Shown piece after piece: positions 11,882 to 25,544 of a stretch of 64,000 bases of DNA (positions within the stretch are counted from its first letter, which is position 1; every line of letters begins with the position of its first letter). Location of the stretch: NCBI RefSeq assembly GCF_028453695.1, contig NC_135777.1:6065714-6129713 (forward strand), read 5' to 3'. Source of the DNA: Augochlora pura. Its lineage: Eukaryota > Arthropoda > Insecta > Hymenoptera > Halictidae. The position numbers were made by a program, and so were the translations under genes. The notes beneath the pieces were generated by a model. The model saw only the letters and a program-made list of their open reading frames with translations. It was not told the origin of the DNA and did no database searches.

Positions 11882-14800
11882 ATGACTGATAATCGTGGGA
11901 ATTTCTCAATTCCAACAAATCAAAGTAAGTTACAAGACCAAATGAACTGATAGTAAATAGAATAATATGTTTTACTACATAACCTTAGTGTTACTTTCTC
12001 TATTGATAAGCAATAATACAATGTCGTTATGTATATTTGTGTTATCCGATAATATTATGACATTAATAATATCATGATTTTTAAAAGAACTATATTGTTG
12101 ATGCATAGGTTCCAGCAGATCATTTAGTTCTCTACGTTTGGAGTTTGGACCTATCAATGACGTTCAGAATGAATTATCAGGTATGATACATATATACCGG
12201 ATAATTAATCCATGTGTACAGAAATAGCTGTATTTGTATACATTTTGATTGCATTTAATGTCATTTGTTTTTAATATAGAAACAAAGTACAAAGTACTTT
12301 TTAAAGTCTACAATCTTAATTTTAAATTATAGATGAAATTACAGTTTTAGTAAATGTACACGTATGTGTATACCAATTCAAGAATCATATATGGATTTAC
12401 ATTCTTCAGGATTTTGAAACTATTAATTATGTTGATACAGAAATATTTTGTTTTTTTTGTTAATTAAGTTGAGATAGATTACTTTTGCGGAATAATATTC
12501 AAAAGGTATTTCTACTGGAATATGATAAAGATGCACTACAATTCACCTAAATGGATTGTAGTTTCTTTATTTTTACATATTATAAAATATATTGAAAAAA
12601 TATTATATATGTGACCTATGAAATTAATTGTTGAAACATATGTACATAGGAAAGTGGACTCTATTTCACGATTACTCTTATGTATTTCATGATAAATATT
12701 TGTAGGAAACATTTATCCATTTAGAATAGATATATAATATAATAATAATTAGGTGTAACACATACGTTTAAGAAACTGAGAGAGGCTAGCATGGTAAAAA
12801 TTTTATATTTATTTTTTAAAAGAAATAAGCTATTTACAAATGAAATAAATATGAAAGTGATTATAAATCAATTAATTTATAATTGAATGATGCCCTCCAA
12901 GAGTTTACTTTTAAGAAATTATAGAATTTGTGTACAGTTTTTAACCCTAGCTAAGAATTTAATTTTTTCCATGACTAAGTATCAGGGAGCAGATATTTGT
13001 TAGTAACAACTGTTCAAAGAGATTAACTTAAGACATTTGCGTTAGTATTATTATATTTTACTTATTTTCTTACAGACAAACGAAGACCATTGAAATGTAG
13101 TTTTCAGACACAAGGAAGTGATATGACATTAATTAATTCAACAAATTCTTCCCTTTCCAATTCAAGTAGTGGTGCTACAGCAGCATGCCCACCTATGTAA
13201 GATATACTAAGTCTGAATATGATATTAAAAGAAACTTGTAAAATTGTTTCTTAGCGTTATGTCTAACCCTAGATCTTTTCGTCCAAGTTTGCCTTTATCT
13301 TTGCCGAAACTGCCGCTAAGACCACGTCCTGCAGTTCCTGCAGAACTCCCAGATAAAGCAAGGTAATTAAGTTAATCAAGCATCGAATTGTTAAATAGTA
13401 CAATGTTATTAAGTAGTGGAATTTGTATTTGAATTATTGAGTATGTTGTCCGATTTATATGTGTATTAATAAGATAAATTGCGTAATATACATCATAGGG
13501 ATAAGTTACGAATGTGTCAGTCCATGCAAAGTACTGGAAAATTACAGCTATCACCGAATATGATATATGATTTCACAAGTGAAGATCTTCAAGATCTAGG
13601 GGAAATAGGACGGGGAGGATTTGGTACTGTAAATAAGATGATTCATAGGATAAGTGACACTGTTATGGCTGTGAAGGTAAACAATTTAATTTATTTGCTA
13701 TATATCAAATCCACTTCAATTCATACAAATCTATTCGATTACAGAGAATTCGTTCTACAGTGGATGAAAGGGAACAGAAGCAACTACTAATGGATTTAGA
13801 AGTTGTAATGAAATCCAACGAGTGTCCATGTATTGTGCAATTTTATGGAGCTTTATTTAAAGAAGTATGTTTTTGGATCTATTGTCGTAATATTAGTTGA
13901 TTTGACACTGACGGTAAAATTAGATTTTCGTCGAATGAATCGATCGTATAATTTATCGTTACTCTTAAGAAAAGTATTGATAACATGAATGTTATTATAT
14001 TATGTTCAGGGTGATTGTTGGATTTGCATGGAACTGATGGATACTTCATTGGATATATTTTATAAATTTATTCATGAGGTATTGAAGGATAGAATACCAG
14101 AACGTATTTTAGGAAAAATTACCGTTGCCACAGTGAAAGCATTGAATTATCTCAAGGAAGAGTTGAGAATAATTCATAGAGATGTAAAACCTAGCAATAT
14201 TCTATTAGACCGACATGGTAATATAAAACTATGCGACTTCGGTATATCAGGACAATTAGTAGATTCAATTGCACGCACTCGGGACGCCGGATGTAGACCT
14301 TACATGGCTGTATGTAAAGTAACAAATTAAATGGAAGGTATTAAAGTTATATCGTGGATGCATTGAAGAGGTTCATTTTATTGTCGTCTTTTAGCCAGAG
14401 AGGATAGATCCTCAACGCGCAAGGGGCTATGACGTGAGGAGCGATGTATGGTCGCTGGGAATTACATTAATGGAAGTTGCTACAGGCTATTTTCCCTATC
14501 CTAAGTGGAATTCAGTATTTGAACAACTTTATCAAGTAGTTCAAGGCGATCCACCGAGGTTGTCGCCCAATGAAAATGGAAATCACTTCACTATGGATTT
14601 TGTAAACTTTGTGAACACATGGTAAATTATTTCAAGCATATTGACTTCACGTATCTACAGATTTTTACAAATAACTTTGCGTGCATTTTTATTCAAGTTA
14701 ATCACATATTGTTATTCTTAAAGTTTAATTAAAGAGGAGACACAACGGCCGAAGTACAACAAATTATTAGAGCATCCCTTTATCAGGAAAGCGGAAGAAG

Positions 14801-14889
14801 ACACGGTAGATGTTGCTGCATACATAAGTGGCGTACTTGATAACATGGTTCTCAGGGGTTTAACGCCTTTTACCACTAATCGACATTAA
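11882..14889 (+). CDS. Mkk4: MAP kinase kinase 4 (MKK4/MAP2K4)
   Basis: This dual-specificity kinase phosphorylates JNK (and p38) MAP kinases in stress and developmental signalling. Exons are 11882-11924, 12109-12180, 13076-13196, 13255-13362, 13499-13676, 13745-13864, 14010-14309, 14395-14621 and 14724-14889. They total 1,335 nt for 444 aa in one frame. The N-terminal region is Ser-rich with a basic, proline-rich stretch (LSLPKLPLRPRPAVP). The glycine-rich loop is GEIGRGGFGTVNK and the ATP-binding lysine lies in MAVK. The catalytic loop is HRDVKPSNILL, followed by DFGISGQL. The activation segment SIARTRDAGCRPYMAPERID carries the Ser and Thr phosphosites in the MAP2K4 order and separates it from MKK3/6. 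The C-terminal DVD-type helix region (IRKAEEDTVDVAAYISGVLD) is present. An upstream non-coding exon is likely. Confidence 0.95.
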
Positions 14890-17800
14890 ATTAACCACAT
14901 AAGGATATAAACATTTGTACCTTAATTTCTATTACTTTCGAAATTTTCAATCTAATTACTGTAAATGAGCAGGTCATTTGCACTTTGGTCTAGTATAGAT
15001 AGTAAAATTAATCGACATCGATCATTGTTGATAATAAATAATTTTGTGTAGAATCATATACTGTGGTGTTACAGAATCCTTATATACATAAAAATTAGAA
15101 GTGTTCTAACAAGTTAAAATTTATTAAGTAATACGTAGAGTGAACATTTTTAATTGATCTTTCATTTGAAATTATGACAAGAAACCCTGAAAATAAAAAT
15201 GTTTAACTCTGTAACTATGATATTTGTTACATGTAACGACAGAAGAACCAATTCAGTTATTTGAGCTTATATCCTTCTCATTCTTAAAGTTTCTATAGAG
15301 TCGAAATCTTCAAATCCTTCCACTGGATTTCAATAGAATTTTTCTAATTCGTTGTAGCGTATTGCAATATTATTCCTTAATCATGTTATGCGTTGTATCA
15401 AATCGTTCATATAAATGAAAGAGCATGTGGAGAAATATGATTATTCTTATTGTAGTATACAAAAAAGAAATGTAAATTTAAAATTTATTGTCTTGTTATT
15501 ATCGCAAAATTAATCCATATTATATTATACTACAATATGAATATCAACTTTCCAGTAGTTACGTTGCTTTCTCTTTTGAAAACGTGTAATATTGATTCTA
15601 CAACGCTTTATTCCAAAATTGAAATGGTTTGGATGGAATTGTTATATAACGATTCTGATGGATGTGATTCTGAAAAATTAGAGTGATGTTGCAACAGTTA
15701 TGTAACGAATGGAATATAACTGTTGCAACGGTTTCGATTATGATTGTTAATCGACATGTAACGGCTCATACAGAATTACCAGAGACCTTTTTATCCATAG
15801 CTGTTGTTATGAACATCATTTTGATTTCAATGATTATCGAGAATTGGAATTAATTTATAGCCATTTTTAACCGCTTTTCTTATTCGACTTTCTTGTTCAA
15901 GTTAAAAATTAAAATAGACATGTACGAATACCGCAAAATAGCGCAGTTCCTTCGTTAAATTGTATATGCGTATGTACATATACATACTGATAAAATAATA
16001 TGTATAAATAAGTATTATTATACGTCTAACATACCTATGAACATGTGTGCGCAGAGTGTTACAGAATTTTAAAAAATTTAATAGTAACACCTGGCTATAA
16101 AATTTTAATTATTGGAATGAGAAGTGCATTATAAGACAATGTTGCAATGAAATTTTACTAGTCATATTATATTTACAATTGTGTACATATTAAGTTCATA
16201 CTTATAAATTTGATAATTAATGATTATACTTATAAATAGAATTATTTTGGTGACTTTTTTCTAAGCTTCTGTGTTTATAGGATTTTTAACAGAACTTACA
16301 TATCTAGATTCTTGATAGGTATAATTTCTACATCATTTCGCTAGATATCTGTATGTCTTTGATGGAAACTTTGGTGAAAGGATAAGTCAATAAGGTTACT
16401 TATTGCATAAAATTATCATAAAAATCAATCGTCGATATATGTAATCGATAAATATGTTTGCATTATTTGCACATTTATTTAGATTTGGAAAATGTTGACA
16501 ATGAATACATATTGTAGAACAATTAATTCACTCTGTGTACATATGACGGTGTGATGTACACTTGCGCGGTTATTATAAACTGTATATATGCATAAGTCAT
16601 TAGACTTAATGTTTACTTATATGAACTTTTTTTATTAAAATTGAAATGCATACTTCGGTAGAGTGGAATTGATGAAAGACAATTGACACGTGCGATGAAA
16701 TCTAAATATTTTCTGTTGTTGTAGCAGACACTGGGCACATCACATCTGCTAGGAAACATCTTGTTATTTGTTAGCCGTACTATTGCGAATCATGAGCAGT
16801 ATTCGTTTATACAAATTGGCAGTCATTTTGACAAATGTATTAATTTAATGATTTGTATTATTTCTTCTACACGTGTATGCAATAAAACAATTTCATATGC
16901 TTCTAAAATTGTTCAACTTCTTTCTCGCCGAGAATATTGCAAGTTAGGAGGAAAATATTATGTTTATCTTAATTAATAATAATAATTATAAATTCTTTAT
17001 TAGGAAATGTGTATCGAATAAATTGATGCTTCGAGAAAATATGAAACTGGATAACAAATATCCAGATACTCTTGTCTGACTGTATACTCTTTGACTACCA
17101 TTTAAGAAATCAAGTAACAAATTGCCGCCAAATTTTAAATACAAAGAATGAAGTAGGGTCACGTGACGCTGTAGGGTTCACATTTACTCCGCAAGGAGCC
17201 TCATTATCTACCACGCAAGTCTCGCAGACGCGTTATTAGTGAGTGTTCAATAATTTGCTTTTTTAAATAATCAGTTCAAATGTTGGAACTTGCCAATAAT
17301 AAAATATTAATGACAACGTCAGTAGAAGTGTGATGATGCAATTTGTGACAAAATTCTAACGTTTTCATAGGAAATAGGTACGTTTAAATTTCCGATTCGT
17401 TGCTCTTTGCGGAATTCCATATACATATTGCGTTCTTTTGCGCCGCAATATTTACGCATTGCTTCCTATAATTAATATTTCAAAATTAATAAATAATTTT
17501 ATCGAGTTAGTATCGAATATTCTATACGATTTTGCCTGATTAGAATGATCTGTGGAAAATGTTATTCTTCTCTTGCACTGGTAGCGGTTTGCCAACGTTT
17601 TCTAAAGTTTTAAAGCAGTTTGAATCTTCGACCAATCACAGGCCGCCATTCTCACGCCTCTCACAGTTTACGCGTCAAATCGTACTAGCAGAATCACGTG
17701 CTTCTAGCTTTTTCGAATTTACAAATGTTTTGTTGTTTTAATAGACTTTTTGTTGTTTAAACATATAAAAAAGAGAATAAAATAAACGCGAGAGAATCAT

Positions 17801-17998
17801 AATTTGTCAAACAAACAATTTATATTTTTTAAGTAAGCAATCGGCCTTCTTTAAATTAATTAAGTAACATTATTAAATGTACAAACGCTATTTTTAAATA
17901 AACAAATAGGATTAATTAAACAAATATACATGTTTATGTAATAAATAATTATCACTTATACGCATTATAAACATTTTCTATGTTTCTACGTTCACAGA
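14890..17998. other. Intergenic region downstream of MKK4
   Basis: This AT-rich stretch has no ORF that I would call coding. It contains the MKK4 3' UTR and a perfect 13-bp hairpin at 15689-15728. At about 17150-17720 the sequence becomes locally CpG-richer, with CCAATCA and CACGTG-like words, which may be the promoter or 5' exon of the plus-strand gene that starts coding near 17999. Confidence 0.35.
15689..15728. repeat. Perfect 13-bp inverted repeat (hairpin)
   Basis: TTGCAACAGTTAT at 15689-15701 is exactly complementary to ATAACTGTTGCAA at 15716-15728, with a 14-base spacer. It lies about 0.8 kb beyond the MKK4 stop, possibly in its 3' UTR. No mobile-element ends were seen around it. Confidence 0.6.
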
Positions 17999-18264
17999 TC
18001 GACATACCTTCAAACGTTGTTAGCGAAGTAACCAGGCAAGCTATTGAAGATCATGGAAAATTCTTGTAAGTTTATTTGTTTTTTAAAATTAAATCAGTCT
18101 AATTTTCTAACTTAAATCAAACTCTATTTAATCGTTAACGAATTTTCACTTTTGCTTTAGGAACATATTGAAAGGAACGATTCAAGACCATTACCGACAT
18201 GAAGCCACTGAAGTCCATTATACGCAAGATCAACTATCGGTTGCATCGAGTACTCGCCGATCGG
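17999..18264 (+). CDS. Two coding exons of an unidentified plus-strand gene (partial)
   Basis: Exon 17999-18066 follows a pyrimidine-rich acceptor and ends at a GTAAGT donor. Exon 18161-18264 follows a TTTAG acceptor and ends at TCG|GTGAGT. Both read in one open frame across the 94-nt intron, and in the first exon the other two frames contain stops. The peptide begins DIPSNVVSEVTRQAIEDHGK and ends around QDQLSVASSTRRS; it is hydrophilic and probably helical. I do not recognise the family. The start codon and the final exon were not found. One candidate next acceptor near 19360 would bring an immediate stop codon. It lies between MKK4 and FoxJ1 on the same strand and could belong to an independent short gene. 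Confidence 0.45.
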
Positions 18265-21200
18265 TGAGTCAATGTATTCAATGTTTTCTTAATTTATATA
18301 ATAGTGAGCATAGTGACAAAATTAAAGGAAGAAGAGAATGAAGAGCTCCAGAAGCTGTAAAGAACCAAAGAATGACTTTAAATTCTTTTCAGTTGAAAGC
18401 CATTTTCTAAGTGTTAATTGATATAAACCGGTGCTCGCACATCATTCAATCGAGGGAATTGCAACATCGTTTAAGCTCGGGCTTCTAAATCGCTAAGGTG
18501 TAATACAAATGAGGTATACAGAATACTCGATTCTTACTAAGAAGTTTGCTGAAATATCGGTAACGATGAGCGTGAAACGGTAATGGCAATAAGGCTTCAG
18601 AAAAACCGGCTTTGCTTAAATTAACACAATTAAACAATGTTTAAACCGCTAATATAACGTGCTCGAACAGAGAATTTCAGATCGAAGGTAAGAGGGCTGT
18701 TGGACGGTTTCGGTTTCTACATGTTCGTGTTCGTTTCGTATTCAATTTACAATATCGTCTTTCATTTAACCGCGATGCTAGCGTCACCGTTCGCACTTGT
18801 AATGTACTCGCCAGGATCAATTTTGTTAAATATTTGATGGCATTACCATCATTCTCGTGAAAGCTATACTCGCGTTTATGGCTATATCCGTAACCCGGCT
18901 GGGCAGTAGCTAAGCTTTTTAAGTTATCCATTGATATGTGTCCACATCATTTCATACCATGACCTATAAAACATATTGCAAGACCATACGACGAAACTAA
19001 ACGTATCCGGGTCGATCTACATAACTTCGAGGAAAGAACTATGCATTTATTAGTACCAGCGTAAGTTTATTTTCAAGGGAGCAATATTTCAGCAACGTTT
19101 TAGCATTTTCTCGTGTTTTGGACGAATAATAAAATAAAAAAGATTATATTTTAGTCACCGTGCAGATAAATTATTTCGTTTAACATAGAAAAAGAAAGAA
19201 AAAAGCACTCAGTCTAGTTTTAGAAAAGTCATTGCCTTTATACTTTTTAAAGTATTGGGATAATTTTTGCTAGGGGTTGTTTTCCAACGTTCTACGATTG
19301 ATATGTAAAATCTTTGATTTTACTCTGTATCTGACGATTTTGTCTTTTCTGTTTTAGTAACCCATTCGGAGCGTGTGATATTTTGGATTTTGGTGCTTTA
19401 GAGCTGTTCTTTATTAAAAAGAGCTTAAATTTATCGTCGATCTGTCGCACTTGAAAAAATAGAGTTTGTGGCCAGTGTAAAATCGGGTTTCCAGACCGTT
19501 GTGGTCTGGCCGCTGCCAGTCGTCGCAGGTAATACCAGATAGCGATGGAACGGAAAGTGATTATGAGTCACAACCTGACGCGTCTGTATGCTCAGGGGAG
19601 GGTAGCAGGTGCAACTATTGTTAGCGCTGGTGGTTCTGGTGGTGCTGCCGGTGCTAGCATTACTACCATTACTGCTAGCTTACAGGGGTAGCCACCAGCT
19701 GGGTAAGCCAGTAGGGGAACGGATGTTCCCAGGAGATTATTGATCGTGCAGGTAGATACTTCCACTTGCGACTACATACACGACCGACCAACCACGCCAG
19801 AAAAGCTTACAACTGAATTTATATTCTTCTTTTCCTTTGCCAAAAGGGTTGAGATTTCGGATAGAGAGGTTTTTCTTGGTCATCGAACGCTATAACATCT
19901 GTCGGACTATTTGGCTATCTTATCTTTTGCGAACGTAATCTGTGCGTCTGTTGATTTTTATGCAAAATACAAATTCTCCGCGTCGACTGCGATAGATAAG
20001 AATTAAATAGCATATTCCTTCGATTTTGAAACATTAGATTGCAACTACTCCGTTTTGTCACAAATACATAAACTCCGCAGTCTAGTAATAAGACTATATT
20101 GTTTTTGGATTTAGAATAGCTGACACATTAGGCTTTAGCATTCAGATCGTAACAAAATCAAAATTTATATTATATTATTGTTTTTACTGTCACTTAGTTT
20201 AATTATCTTTTTTTAATCTTTTGCCTTTAGCATTTAGATTTTAAGCTTTAGACTTTAGGCATAAATTATAAATAAATGAATGTTATAAATAAATAAAGAA
20301 GATGTAACATATGTAAAATTCGGCGAAGCGCTTTAACATTTCGGATCGAAGGAACGTCTCAGTTTCATTGGGTTCTTGAGATCATCGAAACGATCGACAT
20401 CGCCGTGCTTAATTACCAAAATCGGGGAACAGAATCGAGCGTATCGACTATTCGATGAAATTGATTGCACGGTAAACACGTCCGCTTGAATATTTAAATG
20501 CTGTAGCATGGTTCCGGGAAAGGTGGGCTGGTCGAATATTCGGATAACGCCCCCCGCGAAGGTTGCGGCGTACAACCGCGTACAAGGTGAAATTGCGTCT
20601 GCGTTTCATGCGACTCTGTCGGAGGGAAATTTTTCCCTAACGATCTCGGCGGACGTCGGCCAATAATACCCAGGCCTCTGAAATTTAACACGCCATTCTC
20701 GGGCTCGTCGAATGGCCGTCCTTCTTTCCCCACTCTTTCGCGGTTGGATATCGCGAGTGACGGTCACTGCCTTCCTGATTCGATCAATGAAACTACCTCT
20801 CGCAGACCGACTAGGTTATGCGTCCACCCCTAGTTTAGATCCGACCAACTGATTTTTAGCTGCCCTCTTTCGATATCGATGCGTGCCCGACCATCGATAG
20901 CTCGCCGTCGTTTACTCGTTTGTCGATTGATTTACTTCGCAATTTTTCATTTTCATTTTCGTATTTATTTTTCCTCGATCGGCGTATATAGAATTCTTTT
21001 GCGTAGTCTCCAGCCGATGATACTCGTGCCCTTTCGTTTCTCCGGAAACACGATACTATTCGGTTCGAAAATTTCTCGATTTATTAGGCCGAATTTCCTA
21101 ATGTTTCTGGAAAAATAGAATTGTCAACAACGGGACGACACATTTCCTGTGAAATTCGCTTGAATAGTTGTGTTATTTCTGGCGCGAGCAGATAATTTCA

Positions 21201-23439
21201 TAATCGATATGTTTCTTTGGTATTACTACGCACAACACGAGACAACAATATTATGTGGAGAGCGAAGAGCATAGCGGAGTAGCGTAAAGAGAAATAAAGA
21301 GTATCAACCGAGTAAAAATTTGATAAAATTTTATTCGAAAGATTATTCGCAATCTGTTAATCGGATCACTTTTTCTCCAATTTTCCGATACAGCGTTACA
21401 AGTCAACTGGATTTTAGTTTGATTTTCATTCAATCGTAATACGAACCGAAGTAACTCGAAATCGATGATCTAACACCGACGAGCAACGATGTTTCAAGAG
21501 AACAATGCCAGTACGTTATATTTTCCGGTGATATTTCATGAATTTTGAGCGTTATAGCATCGATAAACATTAACGATGGCTCGAGACGTAAGAACAAGTT
21601 TCTAAATAAACCGGTGTAAGGTGAACAAATGCAATTCGATAACAATCGTTTCGAAACTATTTACAGGAGTACGCAACGGTTACCAATTCGTACAATGTTT
21701 CTGCAAAACTACGACAATCCAAACAGACCTGTACGATGGACGGAAGCGAAGTGATCGACAATTCCGCGGTACATGTGCATAGTCATCGAAGCCATGAGGG
21801 CATGTGCAGACCATGGGGGCCGTTGCAGCCGATGCAGTCAGGTGTGTCCCCGACAGGAACGAGAGAAACAGTTGCGCCATTTCCATGGTTATCGTGCAAA
21901 TAGGACCATCGTTTCGACTTTTATCGAGTATTATCGTAATATTTGTTTGCGGGTAACGCATACGCGGCTAAATAACTGACGCGTGTATCGTTAAAATTTG
22001 AACGATCGCGAATGAAAAATGAACGATCGAGGTTCTAGCTACGGCTGGTATCTCGACAGTTTCGAATAATAATTTCGAAGAAAAAATGTACGAACAGTGT
22101 CACCGACGGTGTGTGGCCGAACGAAGAAACCGTAATAGAAAGCGCGAGGAAAGCACGCGTGGGCGAGGTCCCCGGGTGAACCGTGCACCCCGCGAAATTA
22201 GGGAAGGGTAGAACAGCCCGTACATATGGTTCACCTGCGAATGGTAGCCCCAACACCTGTCCCGCTATCCTGCCGTCCGTAGGAGCGTGGAGCGTGGAGC
22301 TAAGCGCGAGCGTGCAAGTCCAAAGCGCCAACCACGATCCATGGCTCTACGTCGCGTCTACGGCCCTACGGCAAAGAAACTAGATTCAAAGTGGGGGATT
22401 ATCTGGGCTTTCGCTAACCCGTGCTAGTAGTTTCGTTCGGACGATCATGCGGTTTAGTTGTACCGTAGTTGTACGTCGACGGCCTTGTATACGCGTACAC
22501 GCGACATAACAACACCGAAACGTGTTTAACGTTACCGGGCTCGCGTTCAGATCTCCGCGTACCCTTTTCCTAAGGGAAGCGTGCAGCCCCTTCTGTTTCG
22601 CGGTCCGCGATACCACGAGTGGATCGGTTTCGCGATTCGCGCGACCATCTTTTCGGAAACCGCACTGCGAACCCTTTGTATTTGTGAACCGATCGCGGGA
22701 CGATTCTAGTGCGACCTGATACAGCTGTTACACGGAAGTGTTGTCGCGTGTACACACGAATGTGAAAGAAACAAAAATTTCTCGACCGATCGAATTCGTT
22801 GCGCATCACGCAGATCGGTTTTATCGCGACCGCAACGACACACGAAAAGCTTCTTCCGCGCACTTGTCCTCCAACGGAAAGGATATCTTCGTATTTGCTG
22901 GAATATTTTATGCACGCCGGTGAGTCGAACTAGGCGGAACGGTGACACTGGTCGCGGCAATTTTCCTTCTCGGATCAATGAAATCAATTCGAAAAAATAT
23001 TCTTCCACCGGCGAACAGATTCTATATATCCAAGTGATACATGGAACAGAGTGTGTTGCTGAACGTAATTAATTTGCTAAAACCTTTATCCTATATATAT
23101 ATATTTTCCATGCGACACAGTTCTCCGTTGGAACCGTTCGATAAAACACTATCAAAGAGTTGTGGTTCGAATTAAATATTCATGAGGAATAGTAGGCGGG
23201 GTGTGTAGACACTTTACGAAATTCGGTGTGTGTGAGAGAGAGAGAGAGAAAGAGAAAGCGTTACAGGATCTCGACGTTGTTCTCAGGAAATTATTAATAC
23301 GTTGCGATCTTTTATAGATATCGTACGCACAGCTGTTGGTATTCGATTAGCGAGTTCCCGTGTAATATCAACCATTTTACACACAGCAGATCACCGCGAT
23401 CCACCTTACCTCTTGACCGTGAAATGAAAGATTATCAAA
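18265..23439. other. CpG-rich, gene-poor region upstream of FoxJ1
   Basis: From about 18.4 kb the base composition shifts to CpG-rich, most strongly at 20.5-23.0 kb. Long ORFs occur on both strands (for example 18677-18931, 20333-20733, 21680-21961, 22570-23008), but they overlap one another and show no family features. They are expected by-products of CpG-rich, stop-poor sequence. A GA-rich microsatellite lies at 23231-23258. The FoxJ1 promoter and 5' UTR presumably lie in the last 0.5-1 kb. Confidence 0.4.
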
Positions 23440-25544
23440 ATGAAGGCGGAGGTGATCGTAATTGAGACGCCAATGGACCGTGGTTCGTCAGCGATGAAGG
23501 AGAACATACACGACGACGAGTTCGGCGACGAGGCAGAGCTGACGAGCCTCTCGTGGTTACAATCGCTCGATATTACAAGTGCTTCGAATTTACCAACGCC
23601 GCCCTGTTCTCCGTCTCCACCACCTGTAAATAGACAAGCGAAAAAAAAACTTTCGCCTTTGATCAAGGCTGAACTGGGTGAGTAACGGATCCCTTTCGTT
23701 GCGAACGGTTGCACAGACTATGGCAAGGATTTCGACAAGATATGCACACGTTTATGATTTCTTTGTAAGAATAATTCGCGTTTCGCTACGTTTTCGTCGT
23801 CCGAGATGCTTCGTCGTTCCCTCATTCGTTCCAGAAATTTTATAGTTTTCAAATATATTTCGTATACCGCGTATATTTCTTTATGATCCTTTACGACCTA
23901 TTATGTGATATTAATTTAAATGTAATACGACAAAGTAACGCGTATCGTATGCTCGTGTTCACGATGTTGTCATTAATTCTCACTTCCGAGGTATTTTATA
24001 TACATATCTGCGCGACGAGATGCACGATTTCTATCATTTTCTCCAACGACTTGAGACATCACCATTGGCCCCCGCGAATGAAAACGTATCAACGCTCTAA
24101 TAGCGTCAGACCTCGATATCGATGGAATAAATCAAACGATTCCGAGGACCGACAGTTTTTTTCGGAAGATTACATTGCAACCGGTACGCGTTTGGTAGAA
24201 TTTAGCAAAGTCGAACGATGCAACTCGTTTATGAAAACGGAAATAAGTGGACGCCGCGGATTCCCATTATATCGTCGTTGGCGTAGTATATTATCTTCTT
24301 TCATTAATCATGAACCCAGGTCTTGTACTATTGACCGGCAGCGCATTTGCCAGGAACATGCTAGTAACATGTTACCATTCGGGTCGTTCCGTGAATACAT
24401 ATATGCACACGCTTATGCATACAGCTTGTACAAGTATACATATGGGAATTCGTTGAAATTCGAAATTCAATTCGAATACAAAATTCGTAATAAGAAATAA
24501 TTTGTAAGAATCTCTCATCGTACGATATCGAACGCGGAAAACAACGCGATTTTCTATGAGCAGATTTTAAGTAACAAATGTATAGGTGTTAACTACAAAT
24601 CGGTTGTCCTCTTTTCCCCTCCCTATAGATTTAGCCGAAAACGCTGAAAAGTATCGAACCGATCCGGACGCAAAACCGCCATTTTCTTACGCTACGATTA
24701 TATGCCTGGCGATGAGAGCAAATAACAATAAAGTGTCTCTGTCGAACATATACGCCTGGATCCGAGAGAACTTTTTGTTTTATAAATACGCTGATCCGGC
24801 TTGGCAGGTAAGCGATTCGATGGAACAGGGTCAAACTGTTTGCAACATCCTCTCCGATTTCGACGAGACGCTCTGTACGGATTAACACGGTTCGAACAAG
24901 GTTTCGTTGCAACTGCGCGGCGGATAAGTGACGAATTTATTGCATGAATTAAAAATATCGGAACGGTGAGAAGGCTGGAAGCAACTGAGTAATCCGATAG
25001 ATTAATTCACTTGGTTCTCGAGACTTGTAAATTCGTTCGAAATCGGAGAGAAGGACCATGTTCGGTTAGATATGACCGAAGTAGGAAGGAGGGTCCGATT
25101 AATTTTCAACTTTGCGAACAGAATTCGATTCGGCACAACCTGTCGTTGAACAAGTGCTTCGTCAAGTTGCCACGATCGAAGGGCGAGCCCGGAAAAGGCG
25201 GCTTCTGGAAATTGGATTTGGAGCGGATGGAGGAGGGCAAGAAGTTGAAGCGACGCGCGACGATCTCGCAGCGGGTACGCGGTATCAAGAAGCAGACGCC
25301 GGTGACAAAGATTCTAGTGAACAATCCGCTGAACCATTGTGCACCGTCGAACAGTTCTCTGTCGACGCTGTACGAGACGCCACCGAGTAGCGTGTCGCCA
25401 CCAATACCAGACTGTCTCTCCGAAATGACCGACTCCACGCAAGTTAGTTTAAGCGAGGACGATCTCACCGGCTTGTTGATCGCTACCGCGGGTTGGGACG
25501 AGAATCAGCTGGATCTCCTCGATTCACTTCTGGACACGCTGTAG
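23440..25544 (+). CDS. Foxj1: Forkhead box protein J1 (motile-cilia transcription factor)
   Basis: FoxJ1 switches on genes for motile cilia and sperm flagella. In insects the expected sites of action are chordotonal neurons and testis. Exons are 23440-23677, 24629-24807 and 25122-25544, totalling 840 nt (279 aa), shorter than vertebrate FOXJ1 (about 420 aa). The N-terminus has the FoxJ1-type motif LTSLSWLQSLDI and a Pro/Ser run. The forkhead domain starts at DAKPPFSYATIICLAM, continues through LSNIYAWIRENFLFYKYADP, has recognition helix NSIRHNLSLNKCFVKLPR and ends GKGGFWKLDL. The exon 2/3 junction (WQ|NSIRHNLS) falls immediately before the recognition helix. The C-terminal tail is acidic (SEDDLTGLL, ending LDLLDSLLDTL) and resembles an activation segment. 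The FoxJ1 assignment over other forkheads rests on the N-terminal motif and domain sequence. Confidence 0.85.

Noticed and set aside
18677..18931. Minus-strand ORF of 84 codons in the CpG-rich region
   Set aside because: No recognisable domain, no splice partners and no neighbouring exon; openness is explained by composition.
19544..19690. Small ORF starting MERKVIMSHNLTRLY with a Gly/Ala/Ser-rich tail
   Set aside because: Low-complexity GGT/GCT triplets produce it; no further support for translation.
20333..20733. Overlapping minus-strand ORFs in the FoxJ1 upstream region
   Set aside because: Two frames are open over the same bases and neither shows a family pattern.
22183..23008. Many long ORFs on both strands
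   Set aside because: Mutually overlapping Arg/Ser-rich frames typical of CpG-rich non-coding DNA.
23406..23714. Minus-strand ORF opposite FoxJ1 exon 1
   Set aside because: Shadow of the FoxJ1 coding exon.
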